From assembly GCA_934177545.1 (NCBI GenBank), contig CAKPPI010000001.1, positions 1 to 64,000 of the forward strand: a stretch of 64,000 nucleotides of DNA, written 5' to 3'. This stretch comes from an uncultured Bacilli bacterium (GTDB lineage Bacteria > Bacillota_I > Bacilli_A > RF39 > UBA660). This document shows, piece by piece, positions 17,417-25,438 of this stretch. Position numbers and translations under genes: made by a program. The notes beneath the pieces were generated by a model, which had not been told where the DNA came from, searched no databases, and saw only the letters and a program-made list of their open reading frames with translations. Numbering within the stretch: the stretch's first letter is position 1; each line of letters starts with the position of its first letter.

Positions 17417-19174
17417 ATGAAAAATATAAAAGAAGATAAAATATTAATGCCGCTTAATCATAGTTGTGCACACTTATTAGCAGAAGCAGTAAAAAGTTTA
17501 TATCCAAAGGCTAAGTTTTGGGTAGGACCAGTTATTGAAGAAGGATTTTATTATGATATAGATTTAGGAGATAAGACTCTAACTGATGAAGATCTACCTA
17601 GAATAGAAAAAGAAATGAAAAAGATTGCTAAAGGTAATAAAAGAATAGTACGTCATGAACTATCTAAAGAGGAAGCTTTAGAAATGTTTAAAGATGATCC
17701 TTATAAGATAGACCTTATTAATGAGTTTCCTGCTGATGAAGTTATTACTTGTTATACCCAAGGGGAGTTTACTGATCTTTGTCGTGGACCACATGTTGAA
17801 TCTACTAAAGAATTAAGACATTTTAAATTATTAAAGTGTAGTGGAGCCTACTATAAGGGTGATTCTAAAAATAAAATGTTACAAAGAATCTATGGCGTAT
17901 GTTACCAAAATGAAGAAGATTTAGAATCTCACTTAAAGGAACTAGAAGAAGCTAAAGAGCGAGATCATAGAAAACTAGGTAAAGACTTAGGAATATTTAT
18001 GTTATCAGACTTAGTAGGTAGAGGACTACCTCTATGGTTACCTAATGGTTATACTTTATGGAGAACAATTCAAAACTATATAACTGAAAAAGAAGTAGAG
18101 CATGGTTATAAACATGTCCATACTCCAGACCTTGGTAGTATAGAGCTATATAAGACATCTGGACACTGGGATCATTATAAAGATGATATGTTCCCACAAA
18201 TGGAGTTAGATGAAGAAGCATACGTTCTTCGTCCAATGAACTGTCCTCATCATATGGTTATCTATGGTAATAGACTTCATTCATATCGTGATTTACCAAT
18301 AAGAATAGCAGAAATAGCTAATGACTTTAGATATGAAGCAGCAGGAGCAGTAAAAGGTATTGAAAGAGCAAGATCATTTACTCAAAATGATTCACATATA
18401 TTCTGTACTCCAGAACAAATAGAAGAAGAGTTTAAAGGTGTATTAGATTTAATTATTGAAGTATATAAAGATTTCAATATAGATATAACTAAACATAAGT
18501 TTAGATTATCTTTAAGAGATAAAAATGATAAAGAAAAATACTTTGATGATGATGAGATGTGGAATAGAGCAGAAGATGCTTTAAGAAAAGTATTAACAGA
18601 TTTAAAAGTAGACTTTATAGAAGCAGAAGGAGAAGCAGCATTCTATGGACCAAAACTTGATATTTTAATTAAACCAGCTGTTGGTAATGAAGTAGCTATT
18701 CCAACTATTCAGTTAGATTTCTTACTACCAAGAAGATTTAATTTAACTTATATAAATGAACAAGGAGAAAAAGTAACTCCAGTTGTTATCCATAGAGCTA
18801 TATTAGGTTCTCTTGATAGATTTATAGCCTTCTTATTAGAGGAGACTAAAGGTAATTTACCACTATGGTTAGCACCAGTTGGGGTAGAAGTTATTCCAGT
18901 ATCTAGTGAACATCATTTAGAATATGCTAAGAATGTTTATCAAGAACTTCTTAAGAATGGTATAAGAGTAGAATTAGATGACCGTAATGAAAAATTAGGA
19001 TATCGCCTAAGAGAAGCTCAAACTAGAAAGATTAATTATACTTTAATATTAGGAGATAATGAAAAATTAGATAGAACAGTAAGTTATAGATTACATGGTG
19101 AAAAAGAAACTACTACTGTTAGTTTGGATGAGTTTATCAAACTATTAAATGATGAAATATCAAATAAAAGATAA
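17417..19174 (+). CDS. thrS: Threonyl-tRNA synthetase lacking the TGS domain
   Basis: Class II synthetase charging tRNA-Thr. With 585 residues it begins directly in the N2 editing domain (HSCAHLLAEAV at residues 15-25, later CRGPHV), so the ~60-residue N-terminal TGS domain of most bacterial ThrRS is missing. The AGGAG ribosome site before this ATG supports the start, and the reading frame of rnr ends just upstream. Core blocks present are RPMNCPHHM, RIAEIANDFRYE and the anticodon-binding C-terminus. Expression should depend on the Thr T-box at 14885-15083. Confidence 0.96.
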   Translation: MKNIKEDKILMPLNHSCAHLLAEAVKSLYPKAKFWVGPVIEEGFYYDIDLGDKTLTDEDLPRIEKEMKKIAKGNKRIVRHELSKEEALEMFKDDPYKIDLINEFPADEVITCYTQGEFTDLCRGPHVESTKELRHFKLLKCSGAYYKGDSKNKMLQRIYGVCYQNEEDLESHLKELEEAKERDHRKLGKDLGIFMLSDLVGRGLPLWLPNGYTLWRTIQNYITEKEVEHGYKHVHTPDLGSIELYKTSGHWDHYKDDMFPQMELDEEAYVLRPMNCPHHMVIYGNRLHSYRDLPIRIAEIANDFRYEAAGAVKGIERARSFTQNDSHIFCTPEQIEEEFKGVLDLIIEVYKDFNIDITKHKFRLSLRDKNDKEKYFDDDEMWNRAEDALRKVLTDLKVDFIEAEGEAAFYGPKLDILIKPAVGNEVAIPTIQLDFLLPRRFNLTYINEQGEKVTPVVIHRAILGSLDRFIAFLLEETKGNLPLWLAPVGVEVIPVSSEHHLEYAKNVYQELLKNGIRVELDDRNEKLGYRLREAQTRKINYTLILGDNEKLDRTVSYRLHGEKETTTVSLDEFIKLLNDEISNKR

Positions 19175-19180
19175 AAAGAA

Positions 19181-19214
19181 AACTACTAGGATTTGACTCT
19201 TAGTAGTTTTTTTC
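19181..19214. terminator. Bidirectional terminator between thrS and the lipoprotein gene
   Basis: AACTACTA (19181-19188) pairs with TAGTAGTT (19201-19208), with T-runs on the plus side and on the complementary side. Confidence 0.9.
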
Positions 19215-20105
19215 TTAATCATTAGTACCGTGATATAACTCTTCTTTTAAAGTATCCAAGTTTTGATTCATTAAAGTGACATAATCACTTTTATTTTTTC
19301 TTGCTTCCTCTGTTAATAAATTCATGTGTTTAAATGATGCAAAGGAAACAGTATTAGGATATTTATTAATAATATTTTGCACATTAGCAGTTGTCTTATC
19401 TTCTTCATAGTTAAATATCTTAGTAATCTTACCTTGTTTGATTAAAGTATCAATTTCACTTAAGTCCTTACTAGATGTATCATCATTTACTAAATATACT
19501 TTAACACCATATTTTTCTAGGAACTTATAAGCTGAATTAGAAGTAACAATTGTCTTATAAGGAGCATTTTCAACTGCTAGTCTAATGTTAGCATCTAACT
19601 CAGAAACTGTTATCTTTAATGTTTCGTAATTTTTATCAATTTCTTTTCTCAAATAATTATTTTCTACATATTCTTTTAAACTAATTCTAACATTTTGACA
19701 CATCATTAACATAAATGAGGGATCATTCCATAACTCTTCCGTATCATTATTATCTTCTAAAACATAAGAACTATCAATTATTTTTAAGTTACTATTATAA
19801 TCAAGTAGTTTAACAGCTAAGTTTCTTTCTCTCTCAATTAGACCAGTATAGATAAGTAAATCTTGACTAGCTAAATCTTCTTTTCTTTTATTAGTTATTT
19901 TATAAGTTTTAGTATTAACTCCATCTGGATAGACCGATGAGATAGTAGCATGCTTTCCATATAAGCTTGATATTATATATTCATTAGGATAGTTTGTAGT
20001 GATAATCGATATATCTTCCATATTATCCCTTCTACATGCACAAGTGGTTAGGACTAATCCTAAGCATATTATTATTTGTAAAAATAAACGTCTATTTTTT
20101 TTCAT
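19215..20105 (-). CDS. TroA/ZnuA-like lipoprotein that lacks metal ligands
   Basis: A 296-residue exported protein with a lysine-rich N-terminus, hydrophobic segment and cysteines at residues 22 and 24 as lipidation candidates; the lipobox is not ideal. The body follows the order of zinc/manganese ABC-transporter binding proteins: [15 protein letters not shown], then [18 protein letters not shown], and [17 protein letters not shown]. The usual histidines at these places (as in HDYE, DPHxWLDP, TSHxAF) are absent. It may bind something else or be structural. No ABC permease or ATPase is adjacent. The gene overlaps yidD by 14 bases and shares its promoter. Confidence 0.7.
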   Translation of the reverse strand: MKKNRRLFLQIIICLGLVLTTCACRRDNMEDISIITTNYPNEYIISSLYGKHATISSVYPDGVNTKTYKITNKRKEDLASQDLLIYTGLIERERNLAVKLLDYNSNLKIIDSSYVLEDNNDTEELWNDPSFMLMMCQNVRISLKEYVENNYLRKEIDKNYETLKITVSELDANIRLAVENAPYKTIVTSNSAYKFLEKYGVKVYLVNDDTSSKDLSEIDTLIKQGKITKIFNYEEDKTTANVQNIINKYPNTVSFASFKHMNLLTEEARKNKSDYVTLMNQNLDTLKEELYHGTND

Positions 20106-20331
20106 TAATTACTCCTTCTTTCTTCTTTATTACTGGATCATATCCAAAGCTAGCTCCAGGGTGACATCTAAAGATTCTTTTTATTCCAAGATATAGTCCT
20201 TTAACTGTTCCATACTCATTAAGAGCATCTATCATATAATTAGAACAAGTTGGATAAAAGTGGCAGCTAGCATGATAATATCCAGGTGTTTTTTGATATA
20301 TTTTAATCAAAGCGATAATCATCCTCTTCAT
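20092..20331 (-). CDS. yidD: Membrane protein insertion efficiency factor YidD
   Basis: A 79-residue protein with the YidD signature: [26 protein letters not shown], then [17 protein letters not shown]. YidD is a small membrane-associated protein that helps YidC-dependent insertion. The length is normal. GAGGAT precedes the ATG. It leads a two-gene minus-strand unit with the TroA-like lipoprotein. Confidence 0.96.
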   Translation of the reverse strand: MKRMIIALIKIYQKTPGYYHASCHFYPTCSNYMIDALNEYGTVKGLYLGIKRIFRCHPGASFGYDPVIKKKEGVINEKK

Positions 20332-20348
20332 AGAATCCTCACAATCTT

Positions 20349-20377
20349 ATTGTACTATAGATTTTTCTATTTTACAA
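20349..20377 (-). promoter_or_regulatory. yidD promoter
   Basis: On the minus strand: TTGTAA (20372-20377), a 17-base spacer and TACAAT (20349-20354). Confidence 0.7.
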
Positions 20378-20387
20378 ACGAAAATGG

Positions 20388-20416
20388 TTGAATAACTAGC
20401 AAATATTTGTTATCAT
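20388..20416 (+). promoter_or_regulatory. Promoter of the leader ORF and BspA-like gene
   Basis: TTGAAT (20388-20393), a 17-base spacer and TATCAT (20411-20416) with an upstream TGT extended -10. It is divergent from the yidD promoter. Confidence 0.65.
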
Positions 20417-20447
20417 TTAATTAAAGATAAGGAAGAGGTGATTAACT

Positions 20448-20552
20448 GTGTATATGTCAATCAATATGTCAAGTTTACAACTAGTTAACATGGGGGGGGG
20501 CAATTTAGACAGTAATAATACTCTTTTTTATCATGCATTAATAACAGGATAG
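20448..20552 (+). CDS. 34-codon leader peptide containing a G9 tract
   Basis: A GTG start (or ATG at 20454) lies 7 bases after GGAAGAGGTG, an excellent ribosome site. The ORF encodes 34 residues and crosses a run of nine G (20492-20500), read as Gly-Gly-Gly. With 8 or 10 G the frame would stop at 20506-20508 or 20513-20515. In the present frame the TAG stop (20550-20552) falls inside the 5' arm of the terminator that precedes the surface-protein gene. This is the arrangement of a translation-dependent attenuator. The peptide itself matches no known family. Translation has not been shown. Confidence 0.5.
   Translation: MYMSINMSSLQLVNMGGGNLDSNNTLFYHALITG
20492..20500 (+). repeat. G9 homopolymer, candidate slippage tract
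   Basis: Nine consecutive G in a strongly AT-rich genome; no similar run was noticed elsewhere in the window. It lies in the leader ORF, where each single-base change shifts the frame. Confidence 0.85.
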
Positions 20553-20574
20553 GATTGGCCTTATCTTGTTTTTT
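20543..20574 (+). terminator. Terminator/attenuator upstream of the BspA-like gene
   Basis: AACAGGATAGG (20543-20553) pairs over 11 positions, two or three as G-U, with CCTTATCTTGTT (20559-20570), followed by a T-run to 20574. It lies 34 bases before the next ATG, between leader ORF and gene. Confidence 0.7.
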
Positions 20575-20607
20575 AGTGTAAATAAAATAGAAGGAGTGAA
20601 AGAAAAA

Positions 20608-22353
20608 ATGAACAACAAAAAGCAATTAATTGTATCAATTGGACTAACCTTAGTATTAGTTCTAATGATAGTAGGAATCAGTTATGCAGCTTTTAAGTTT
20701 GTAGGACTAGGTCAGAGGGAAAATACTATAACAACAGGAGCTATAACGATGGAGTATACTGAAAGTACTAATACTATCAGTATGACAGGAGCCTTACCAA
20801 CAACTGATACAACAGGAAAGGTAAGATTAACTAAAGGAGAATACTTTGATTTTACTATTAAAAGTAGTATTCAAGGAAATGCTAATATTAACTGGGAAAT
20901 AGCAGCAGAAGATATAACACCATCATCAGCTAAAAAGATGGCTGGTAAAAATATAAAACTTTATTTAACAAAATTAGATAGTACTGGAGCAGAAACACAG
21001 GTAATGGCACCAAAAGTATATAATGTTAGTACGTCAGCAAATACAAAGACAGGAAGACCATCAGGAGTAATGAGTCTAGCAACAGGAACAATGAGTACAA
21101 GTGAGACAACAAACTATCGTCTTAGAATGTATGTAGATGAAGACTATAATCCCCAAGGAGATGGAGGAGGTTTATCATTTAGTGTTAAGATAAATGCTTA
21201 TGGAAAAGTAAAAGAAGCCCCAACAGGTAGTAAGATAAAAGCTTATATGACACAAGCTGATTATGATAATGATAACTATCCAGAAACAGACTTTCATACT
21301 GATGCTTATAGGTCAAAAATAACTAGTATTATCACAAAAAAAGATAATATAGTACCAGCAACAGCAGTTGAAAGTTGGGATATCTCAGAAGCAGGTGATG
21401 GTTCAGTAATGGCTTATGTAGAGAAAACTGATGAGGTATTGAAACCAGAACCAGCTAATGCAGAGATATATTCTAATAAAGGAGAAACAAAAGACATGTT
21501 AGAAACAATATACGCTACACCTCTTGAGGGAACCAATACTAATTATGCTTATAAGTTAACAATAGGTGGAAAGGGTGGAATTATTGCAAATGAAAATATG
21601 GTAGGTTATTTTTATAAGTTTAAAAGAGTAACATCAATAGATTTGTCATCCTTAGATACATCGGAAGTAACAAATATGGTTGGAATGTTTAGACACTGTA
21701 TCAGTTTAACAAGTTTAGATGTAAGTAAGTTTGATACATCGCAAGTAACAGATATGAGTAATATGTTTATTGGTTGTGAAAGTTTAACAAATCTAGATGT
21801 AAGTAGTTTTGCTACATTAGAAGTAACAGATATGAGTAATATGTTTTATGAGTGTAGCAGTTTAACAAGTTTAGATTTAAGAAACTTTGATACCTCAAAA
21901 GTGACAAATATGAGTTATATGTTTGATTACTGTATCAGTTTAACAAGTTTAGATGTAAGTAAGTTTGATACATCTAACGTAACAGATATGAGTTGGATGT
22001 TTCGTAATTGTAGCAGTTTAACAAGTTTAGATTTAAGAAACTTTGATACCTCAAAAGTGACAAATATGAGTGAGATGTTTGGTTATTGTGAAAGTTTAAC
22101 AAATCTAGATGTAAGTAGTTTTGTTACATTAGAAGTAACAGATATGAGAGGTATGTTTAATAATTGTTGCAGTTTAACAAGTTTAGATTTAAGAAGCCTT
22201 GATACATCACAAGTAACAGATATGAGTGGTATGTTTGATATATGTAGTAACTTAACCCAAATAACTGTTTCTAATAAATGGGTAGTAGGATCAAGTACCT
22301 TAACTGATAGAATGTTTTTTAACTGTGGAACTGATCATGTAACTACTATCTAG
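20608..22353 (+). CDS. Surface protein: TasA-like N-terminal domain plus DUF285 (BspA-like) repeats
   Basis: 581 residues from ATG 20608. A signal/membrane segment (about 7-29) ends in SYAAFKF and is followed by NTITTGAITMEY, the pattern of SipW-type substrates such as TasA and camelysin. Residues about 35-200 are this beta-sandwich-like domain, then a ~130-residue linker region, then eight 26-residue units of the type LTSLDVSKFDTSQVTDMSNMF (DUF285, BspA-like) and a diverged ninth. Such repeats occur on the surface of Mycoplasma and gut bacteria. No sortase motif is present; anchoring is by the N-terminal segment or polymerisation. The last 8 bases overlap the convergent ZIP gene. Confidence 0.85.
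   Translation: MNNKKQLIVSIGLTLVLVLMIVGISYAAFKFVGLGQRENTITTGAITMEYTESTNTISMTGALPTTDTTGKVRLTKGEYFDFTIKSSIQGNANINWEIAAEDITPSSAKKMAGKNIKLYLTKLDSTGAETQVMAPKVYNVSTSANTKTGRPSGVMSLATGTMSTSETTNYRLRMYVDEDYNPQGDGGGLSFSVKINAYGKVKEAPTGSKIKAYMTQADYDNDNYPETDFHTDAYRSKITSIITKKDNIVPATAVESWDISEAGDGSVMAYVEKTDEVLKPEPANAEIYSNKGETKDMLETIYATPLEGTNTNYAYKLTIGGKGGIIANENMVGYFYKFKRVTSIDLSSLDTSEVTNMVGMFRHCISLTSLDVSKFDTSQVTDMSNMFIGCESLTNLDVSSFATLEVTDMSNMFYECSSLTSLDLRNFDTSKVTNMSYMFDYCISLTSLDVSKFDTSNVTDMSWMFRNCSSLTSLDLRNFDTSKVTNMSEMFGYCESLTNLDVSSFVTLEVTDMRGMFNNCCSLTSLDLRSLDTSQVTDMSGMFDICSNLTQITVSNKWVVGSSTLTDRMFFNCGTDHVTTI
21628..22251 (+). repeat. Eight tandem 78-bp DUF285 coding repeats
   Basis: The units are 26 codons long. 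Two stretches starting at 21853 and 22009 are identical for about 60 bases (156 apart), and two at about 21697 and 21931 are near identical (234 apart). This shows recent duplication by multiples of the unit and a capacity for length change. Confidence 0.9.
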
Positions 22354-23092
22354 TTAAAATAATAGATATTAACATAAAGAGGGCACCTATAAAGAAGAAT
22401 AGACATGTCTTCTTTTTCTTTTGGTAAGAGATAGATTCTTTTAATAATTCAAATAGGGCTATATGAATCATTAGACCAGCTATAAAAGACAGTAAGATAC
22501 TCATTAGAAAATTATTCATATATTTAGCTAGAAATAAATAAGCGATTAATGATCCGATTGGTTCTGAAAAACCTGATATAAAAGTATATAGAAAAGCTTT
22601 TTTCTTGTTCTTAGTACTAAAATAAATAGGTATGGCAATACTAATTCCTTCGGGAATATTATGAAAACTAATGGCAAGAGCAAGAGAAAGACCTAACTTT
22701 TGATTAGTAGATGCTGATAGGAAAGTAGCAATACCTTCAGGAATATTATGAAGAATAATAGCAAGCATAGATACTATTCCTAGATGAAATAGCTTGTTGT
22801 TATTATTTGGTAAGAATTTATCTATTAAGATAGAAAATATTATTCCAATAACTAAAAAAATTAATAATAATAAAAGAGCAGGAAAACCTTTAAAAATAGT
22901 GACTAGTAAATTATAACTTTCTGGTATTAAATCAATAATAGATACGGTTAACATAACTCCACTAGCAAAGGCTAAAGACTTAAGAATTATACTACTTTCA
23001 TCTTTTAAATTAAAAAGAAGGGGTAAAAAACCTAGAAGAGTAGAAAGACCTGCTAGAGTTGATAAAGTAAAAGCAAAGACTATATTAGACAT
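22346..23092 (-). CDS. ZIP-family metal transporter
   Basis: Integral membrane divalent metal transporter (ZupT/gufA-like), about 248 residues with eight membrane segments. The two metal-binding helices carry HNIPEG twice (ILHNIPEGIATF and SFHNIPEGISIA). ATG 23092 is preferred over upstream starts because GGTGAT lies just before it. Zn2+ or a related ion is the likely substrate; direction is inward in characterised ZupT. Its 3' end overlaps the BspA-like gene on the opposite strand. Confidence 0.92.
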   Translation of the reverse strand: MSNIVFAFTLSTLAGLSTLLGFLPLLFNLKDESSIILKSLAFASGVMLTVSIIDLIPESYNLLVTIFKGFPALLLLLIFLVIGIIFSILIDKFLPNNNNKLFHLGIVSMLAIILHNIPEGIATFLSASTNQKLGLSLALAISFHNIPEGISIAIPIYFSTKNKKKAFLYTFISGFSEPIGSLIAYLFLAKYMNNFLMSILLSFIAGLMIHIALFELLKESISYQKKKKTCLFFFIGALFMLISIILTR

Positions 23093-23136
23093 GTAATCAC
23101 CACTATTTTTTATGCTTAAAGACAATTATTTATTCC

Positions 23137-23165
23137 TTGCTAAATATTAGAAAAAGTTGTAAAAT
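23137..23165 (+). promoter_or_regulatory. Promoter of the transglutaminase-like pair
   Basis: TTGCTA (23137-23142), a 17-base spacer and TAAAAT (23160-23165). It excludes any start before about 23170. Confidence 0.65.
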
Positions 23166-23190
23166 AATACTGTTTTTTGGGGGTGTAACG

Positions 23191-23946
23191 ATGGAATATA
23201 AAAATATGAAAAAAAACTTAGATATTATCTTAGATAATATAGTGTTATTAGCAGAACAATTTGGCTTTAAGGAAGAAATAGATAAGTTTACTTTAATGGA
23301 ACTTCTTATTAGTGATGGCTATTTGACAAAAGATAGGAAATTTGTAGTTAATGAAGATATACTATATAGAGATTTGTATGATGATATTATATTTGAACTT
23401 GGAGTAGTTCCTTTTACTGGTGAAGGTTGCTGTAGACATACTACTTCACTTGCTAAACTAATACTTGATAGATTTAATATAGAAAATGAAGTGTCTACTG
23501 CTCTTATTACTGATAAAGAAATAAATTCTAAAGAACTAATTGCAGTAAGTGATATGGTCTTACAACCTTTAGACTGCAACCATGCTGTTAATATAGTAAA
23601 GATTGATGATAGATATATGGCTTTTGATGTAGACGTTAATAAACCAATATATTTATATAGTATTAAGGAAAACAAATTGACTGGTTTTTTTCAAAAGGAA
23701 AGTTTAAACAGTAGCTATCTTATATATAATTATTCACCTTTCTTTGAAGGTAAAAGAAATTTTAATAGTATTACGCCACTTAGTATTTTAGAACAAGAAG
23801 ATATTATAAGGAATCATAACAATACATTACTAGTGGCTAGAGCTAATATAGATTTGTTAGAAGAATTTTATACTAATAATAGACCATATATGGAAGAGAT
23901 AGATAATAGTTATAAAAAAATACTAGTTAAAGAGAAGAGGCTATAA
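23191..23946 (+). CDS. Transglutaminase-like cysteine-protease-fold protein, copy 1
   Basis: 252 residues from ATG 23191, which has GGGGGTG upstream. The motif GEGCCRHTTSLAK (C80-C81-R82-H83) sits at the start of a helix as in transglutaminase-like enzymes. A later CNHAVNIV supplies a His and YMAFDVD an Asp, giving a plausible Cys-His-Asp triad. There is no signal peptide. It is 2 bases upstream of a paralogue with the same motifs. Activity (protease, transferase or inactive binder) cannot be told from sequence. Confidence 0.65.
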   Translation: MEYKNMKKNLDIILDNIVLLAEQFGFKEEIDKFTLMELLISDGYLTKDRKFVVNEDILYRDLYDDIIFELGVVPFTGEGCCRHTTSLAKLILDRFNIENEVSTALITDKEINSKELIAVSDMVLQPLDCNHAVNIVKIDDRYMAFDVDVNKPIYLYSIKENKLTGFFQKESLNSSYLIYNYSPFFEGKRNFNSITPLSILEQEDIIRNHNNTLLVARANIDLLEEFYTNNRPYMEEIDNSYKKILVKEKRL

Positions 23947-23948
23947 TT

Positions 23949-24803
23949 ATGTCTATAATGGAAATTATCAGATTTAAACAATATAAAAAGTATGTTGACA
24001 GTTACTTAGAACAAACCGAATATAAAAATATGGTAAAAGACTTAAATTGTATCTTTGATAGTATGATTAATTTATCTGATATATTTAATTTTACTAAAGA
24101 TATTGAAAAGTTGTCTCTTGCTTATTTTCTTGTTGATGTCGGATATTTCTCATCTAGTGGTAGATACCATTATAATAATAATATAGAAGAAATAGGAATG
24201 GGTAGTAATCATGATAGAATTATCTCTCTTTCTTTAGTACCTATTATGGGAAATGGTGGTTGTTGTAGACATACGGCTGCTTTATTAAGTCAAGCTTTGC
24301 ACCACTTAGATATTAAAAATGACATTGCTATAGTTGATACTAGAAAAAGGGAAGTAGAGCTTTCTAGAATAAGACATTTTCTTAGTGAATTTCATCAAAA
24401 AATGTTATATAGCAGTCATGTTATTAATTATGTCTCTATTGATAATGATGAATTCTTTGTTGAAGGAGACTATGGTGGTTTTCCTCTTGATTTCTATTAT
24501 GGAGATAATGGACTAGCTTTTCACTTTTTACAAGATAATTCAGTTATTAATCATTACTTACTTTATAATTTTTCTATGTTATATGAAGAAAAAAAGAATT
24601 ATGATAAAATTAATAAGATTCCAGTTGATAGACAATTAGAAATATTAGCTAATTATAAAAAAACAATTAAACTTATTGATGATAATATTGATATAGTTAT
24701 AGAGTCATATGAGGAAAATATGCCATATATGGTTGATATCAAAGATAATTATCAAAAAGTTTATACTAAAGAAGGGAAATTTAGAGAATGGTTGGAGAAA
24801 TAA
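23949..24803 (+). CDS. Transglutaminase-like cysteine-protease-fold protein, copy 2
   Basis: 284 residues, diverged tandem paralogue of the preceding gene. GNGGCCRHTAALLSQ (C105-C106-R107-H108) matches the Cys motif, SSHVINYV the His strand and FFVEGDYGG the acidic strand. Both copies share the C-terminal pattern NYS/NFS...E.K.N...I.P and a final MxxIxDNYxK segment, so they share one fold throughout. It is the middle gene of a unit ending in queH, whose start lies inside its 3' end. Substrate is unknown. Confidence 0.65.
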   Translation: MSIMEIIRFKQYKKYVDSYLEQTEYKNMVKDLNCIFDSMINLSDIFNFTKDIEKLSLAYFLVDVGYFSSSGRYHYNNNIEEIGMGSNHDRIISLSLVPIMGNGGCCRHTAALLSQALHHLDIKNDIAIVDTRKREVELSRIRHFLSEFHQKMLYSSHVINYVSIDNDEFFVEGDYGGFPLDFYYGDNGLAFHFLQDNSVINHYLLYNFSMLYEEKKNYDKINKIPVDRQLEILANYKKTIKLIDDNIDIVIESYEENMPYMVDIKDNYQKVYTKEGKFREWLEK

Positions 24804-25438
24804 AAGTTAATTATAATTTAGAGTGTGAAAAGATTCTTAATAGTCTTGATTTAAATAATAAGAAGACATTATTATTGCATTCTTGTTGTGCTCCATGCTC
24901 ATCTGCTGTCTTAGAAAGAATAAGTAAATACTTTAAAATTACTATTTTATTTTATAATCCTAATATAACAGATTACTCCGAATATCTTAAAAGAAAAGAG
25001 GAATTAAAAAGATTAATTAAAGAAGTAGGCTATGACATAGAAGTAATGGATTGTGATTATGATAAAGAAAAATTTATTTCTATGGCTTTAGGATTAGAAG
25101 ATAAAAAAGAAGGAGATATTCGTTGCTATAAGTGTTATAAATTAAGACTTGAAAAGACAGCTTTAATGGCAAAAGAAAATAACTTTGATTATTTTACTAC
25201 TACTTTATCAATTAGTCCTTATAAGAATAGTAAGTGGTTAAATGAAATAGGAAAAGAGTTAAGTGCTAAATATAAAGTTGATTATTTGTATGCTGATTTT
25301 AAAAAGAAAAATGGTTATAAAAGAAGTATAGAACTATCTAATATATACCATTTATATAGACAAGATTATTGTGGTTGTATTTATTCAAAAGTTGAAAGAG
25401 AATCTATTAAAGCCCTTCAAGATCAAAAGGGGGAATAA
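24788..25438 (+). CDS. queH: Epoxyqueuosine reductase QueH
   Basis: Final step of queuosine tRNA modification: reduces epoxyqueuosine to queuosine. The 216-residue protein has the QueH (former DUF208) cysteines: HSCCAPCSS near the N-terminus, RCYKCYKLR in the middle and DYCGCIYS near the end, which bind an iron-sulfur cluster and metal. Also FYNPNI and LSISPYKN family blocks. The start overlaps the upstream gene by 16 bases; the 3' end overlaps the convergent radical SAM gene by 32 bases. No other queuosine gene is in the window. Confidence 0.95.
   Translation: MVGEIKVNYNLECEKILNSLDLNNKKTLLLHSCCAPCSSAVLERISKYFKITILFYNPNITDYSEYLKRKEELKRLIKEVGYDIEVMDCDYDKEKFISMALGLEDKKEGDIRCYKCYKLRLEKTALMAKENNFDYFTTTLSISPYKNSKWLNEIGKELSAKYKVDYLYADFKKKNGYKRSIELSNIYHLYRQDYCGCIYSKVERESIKALQDQKGE

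Noticed and set aside
21628..22251. Regular repeats considered as a CRISPR array
   Set aside because: Period 78 bp is in frame, encodes DUF285 units and has no spacer structure.
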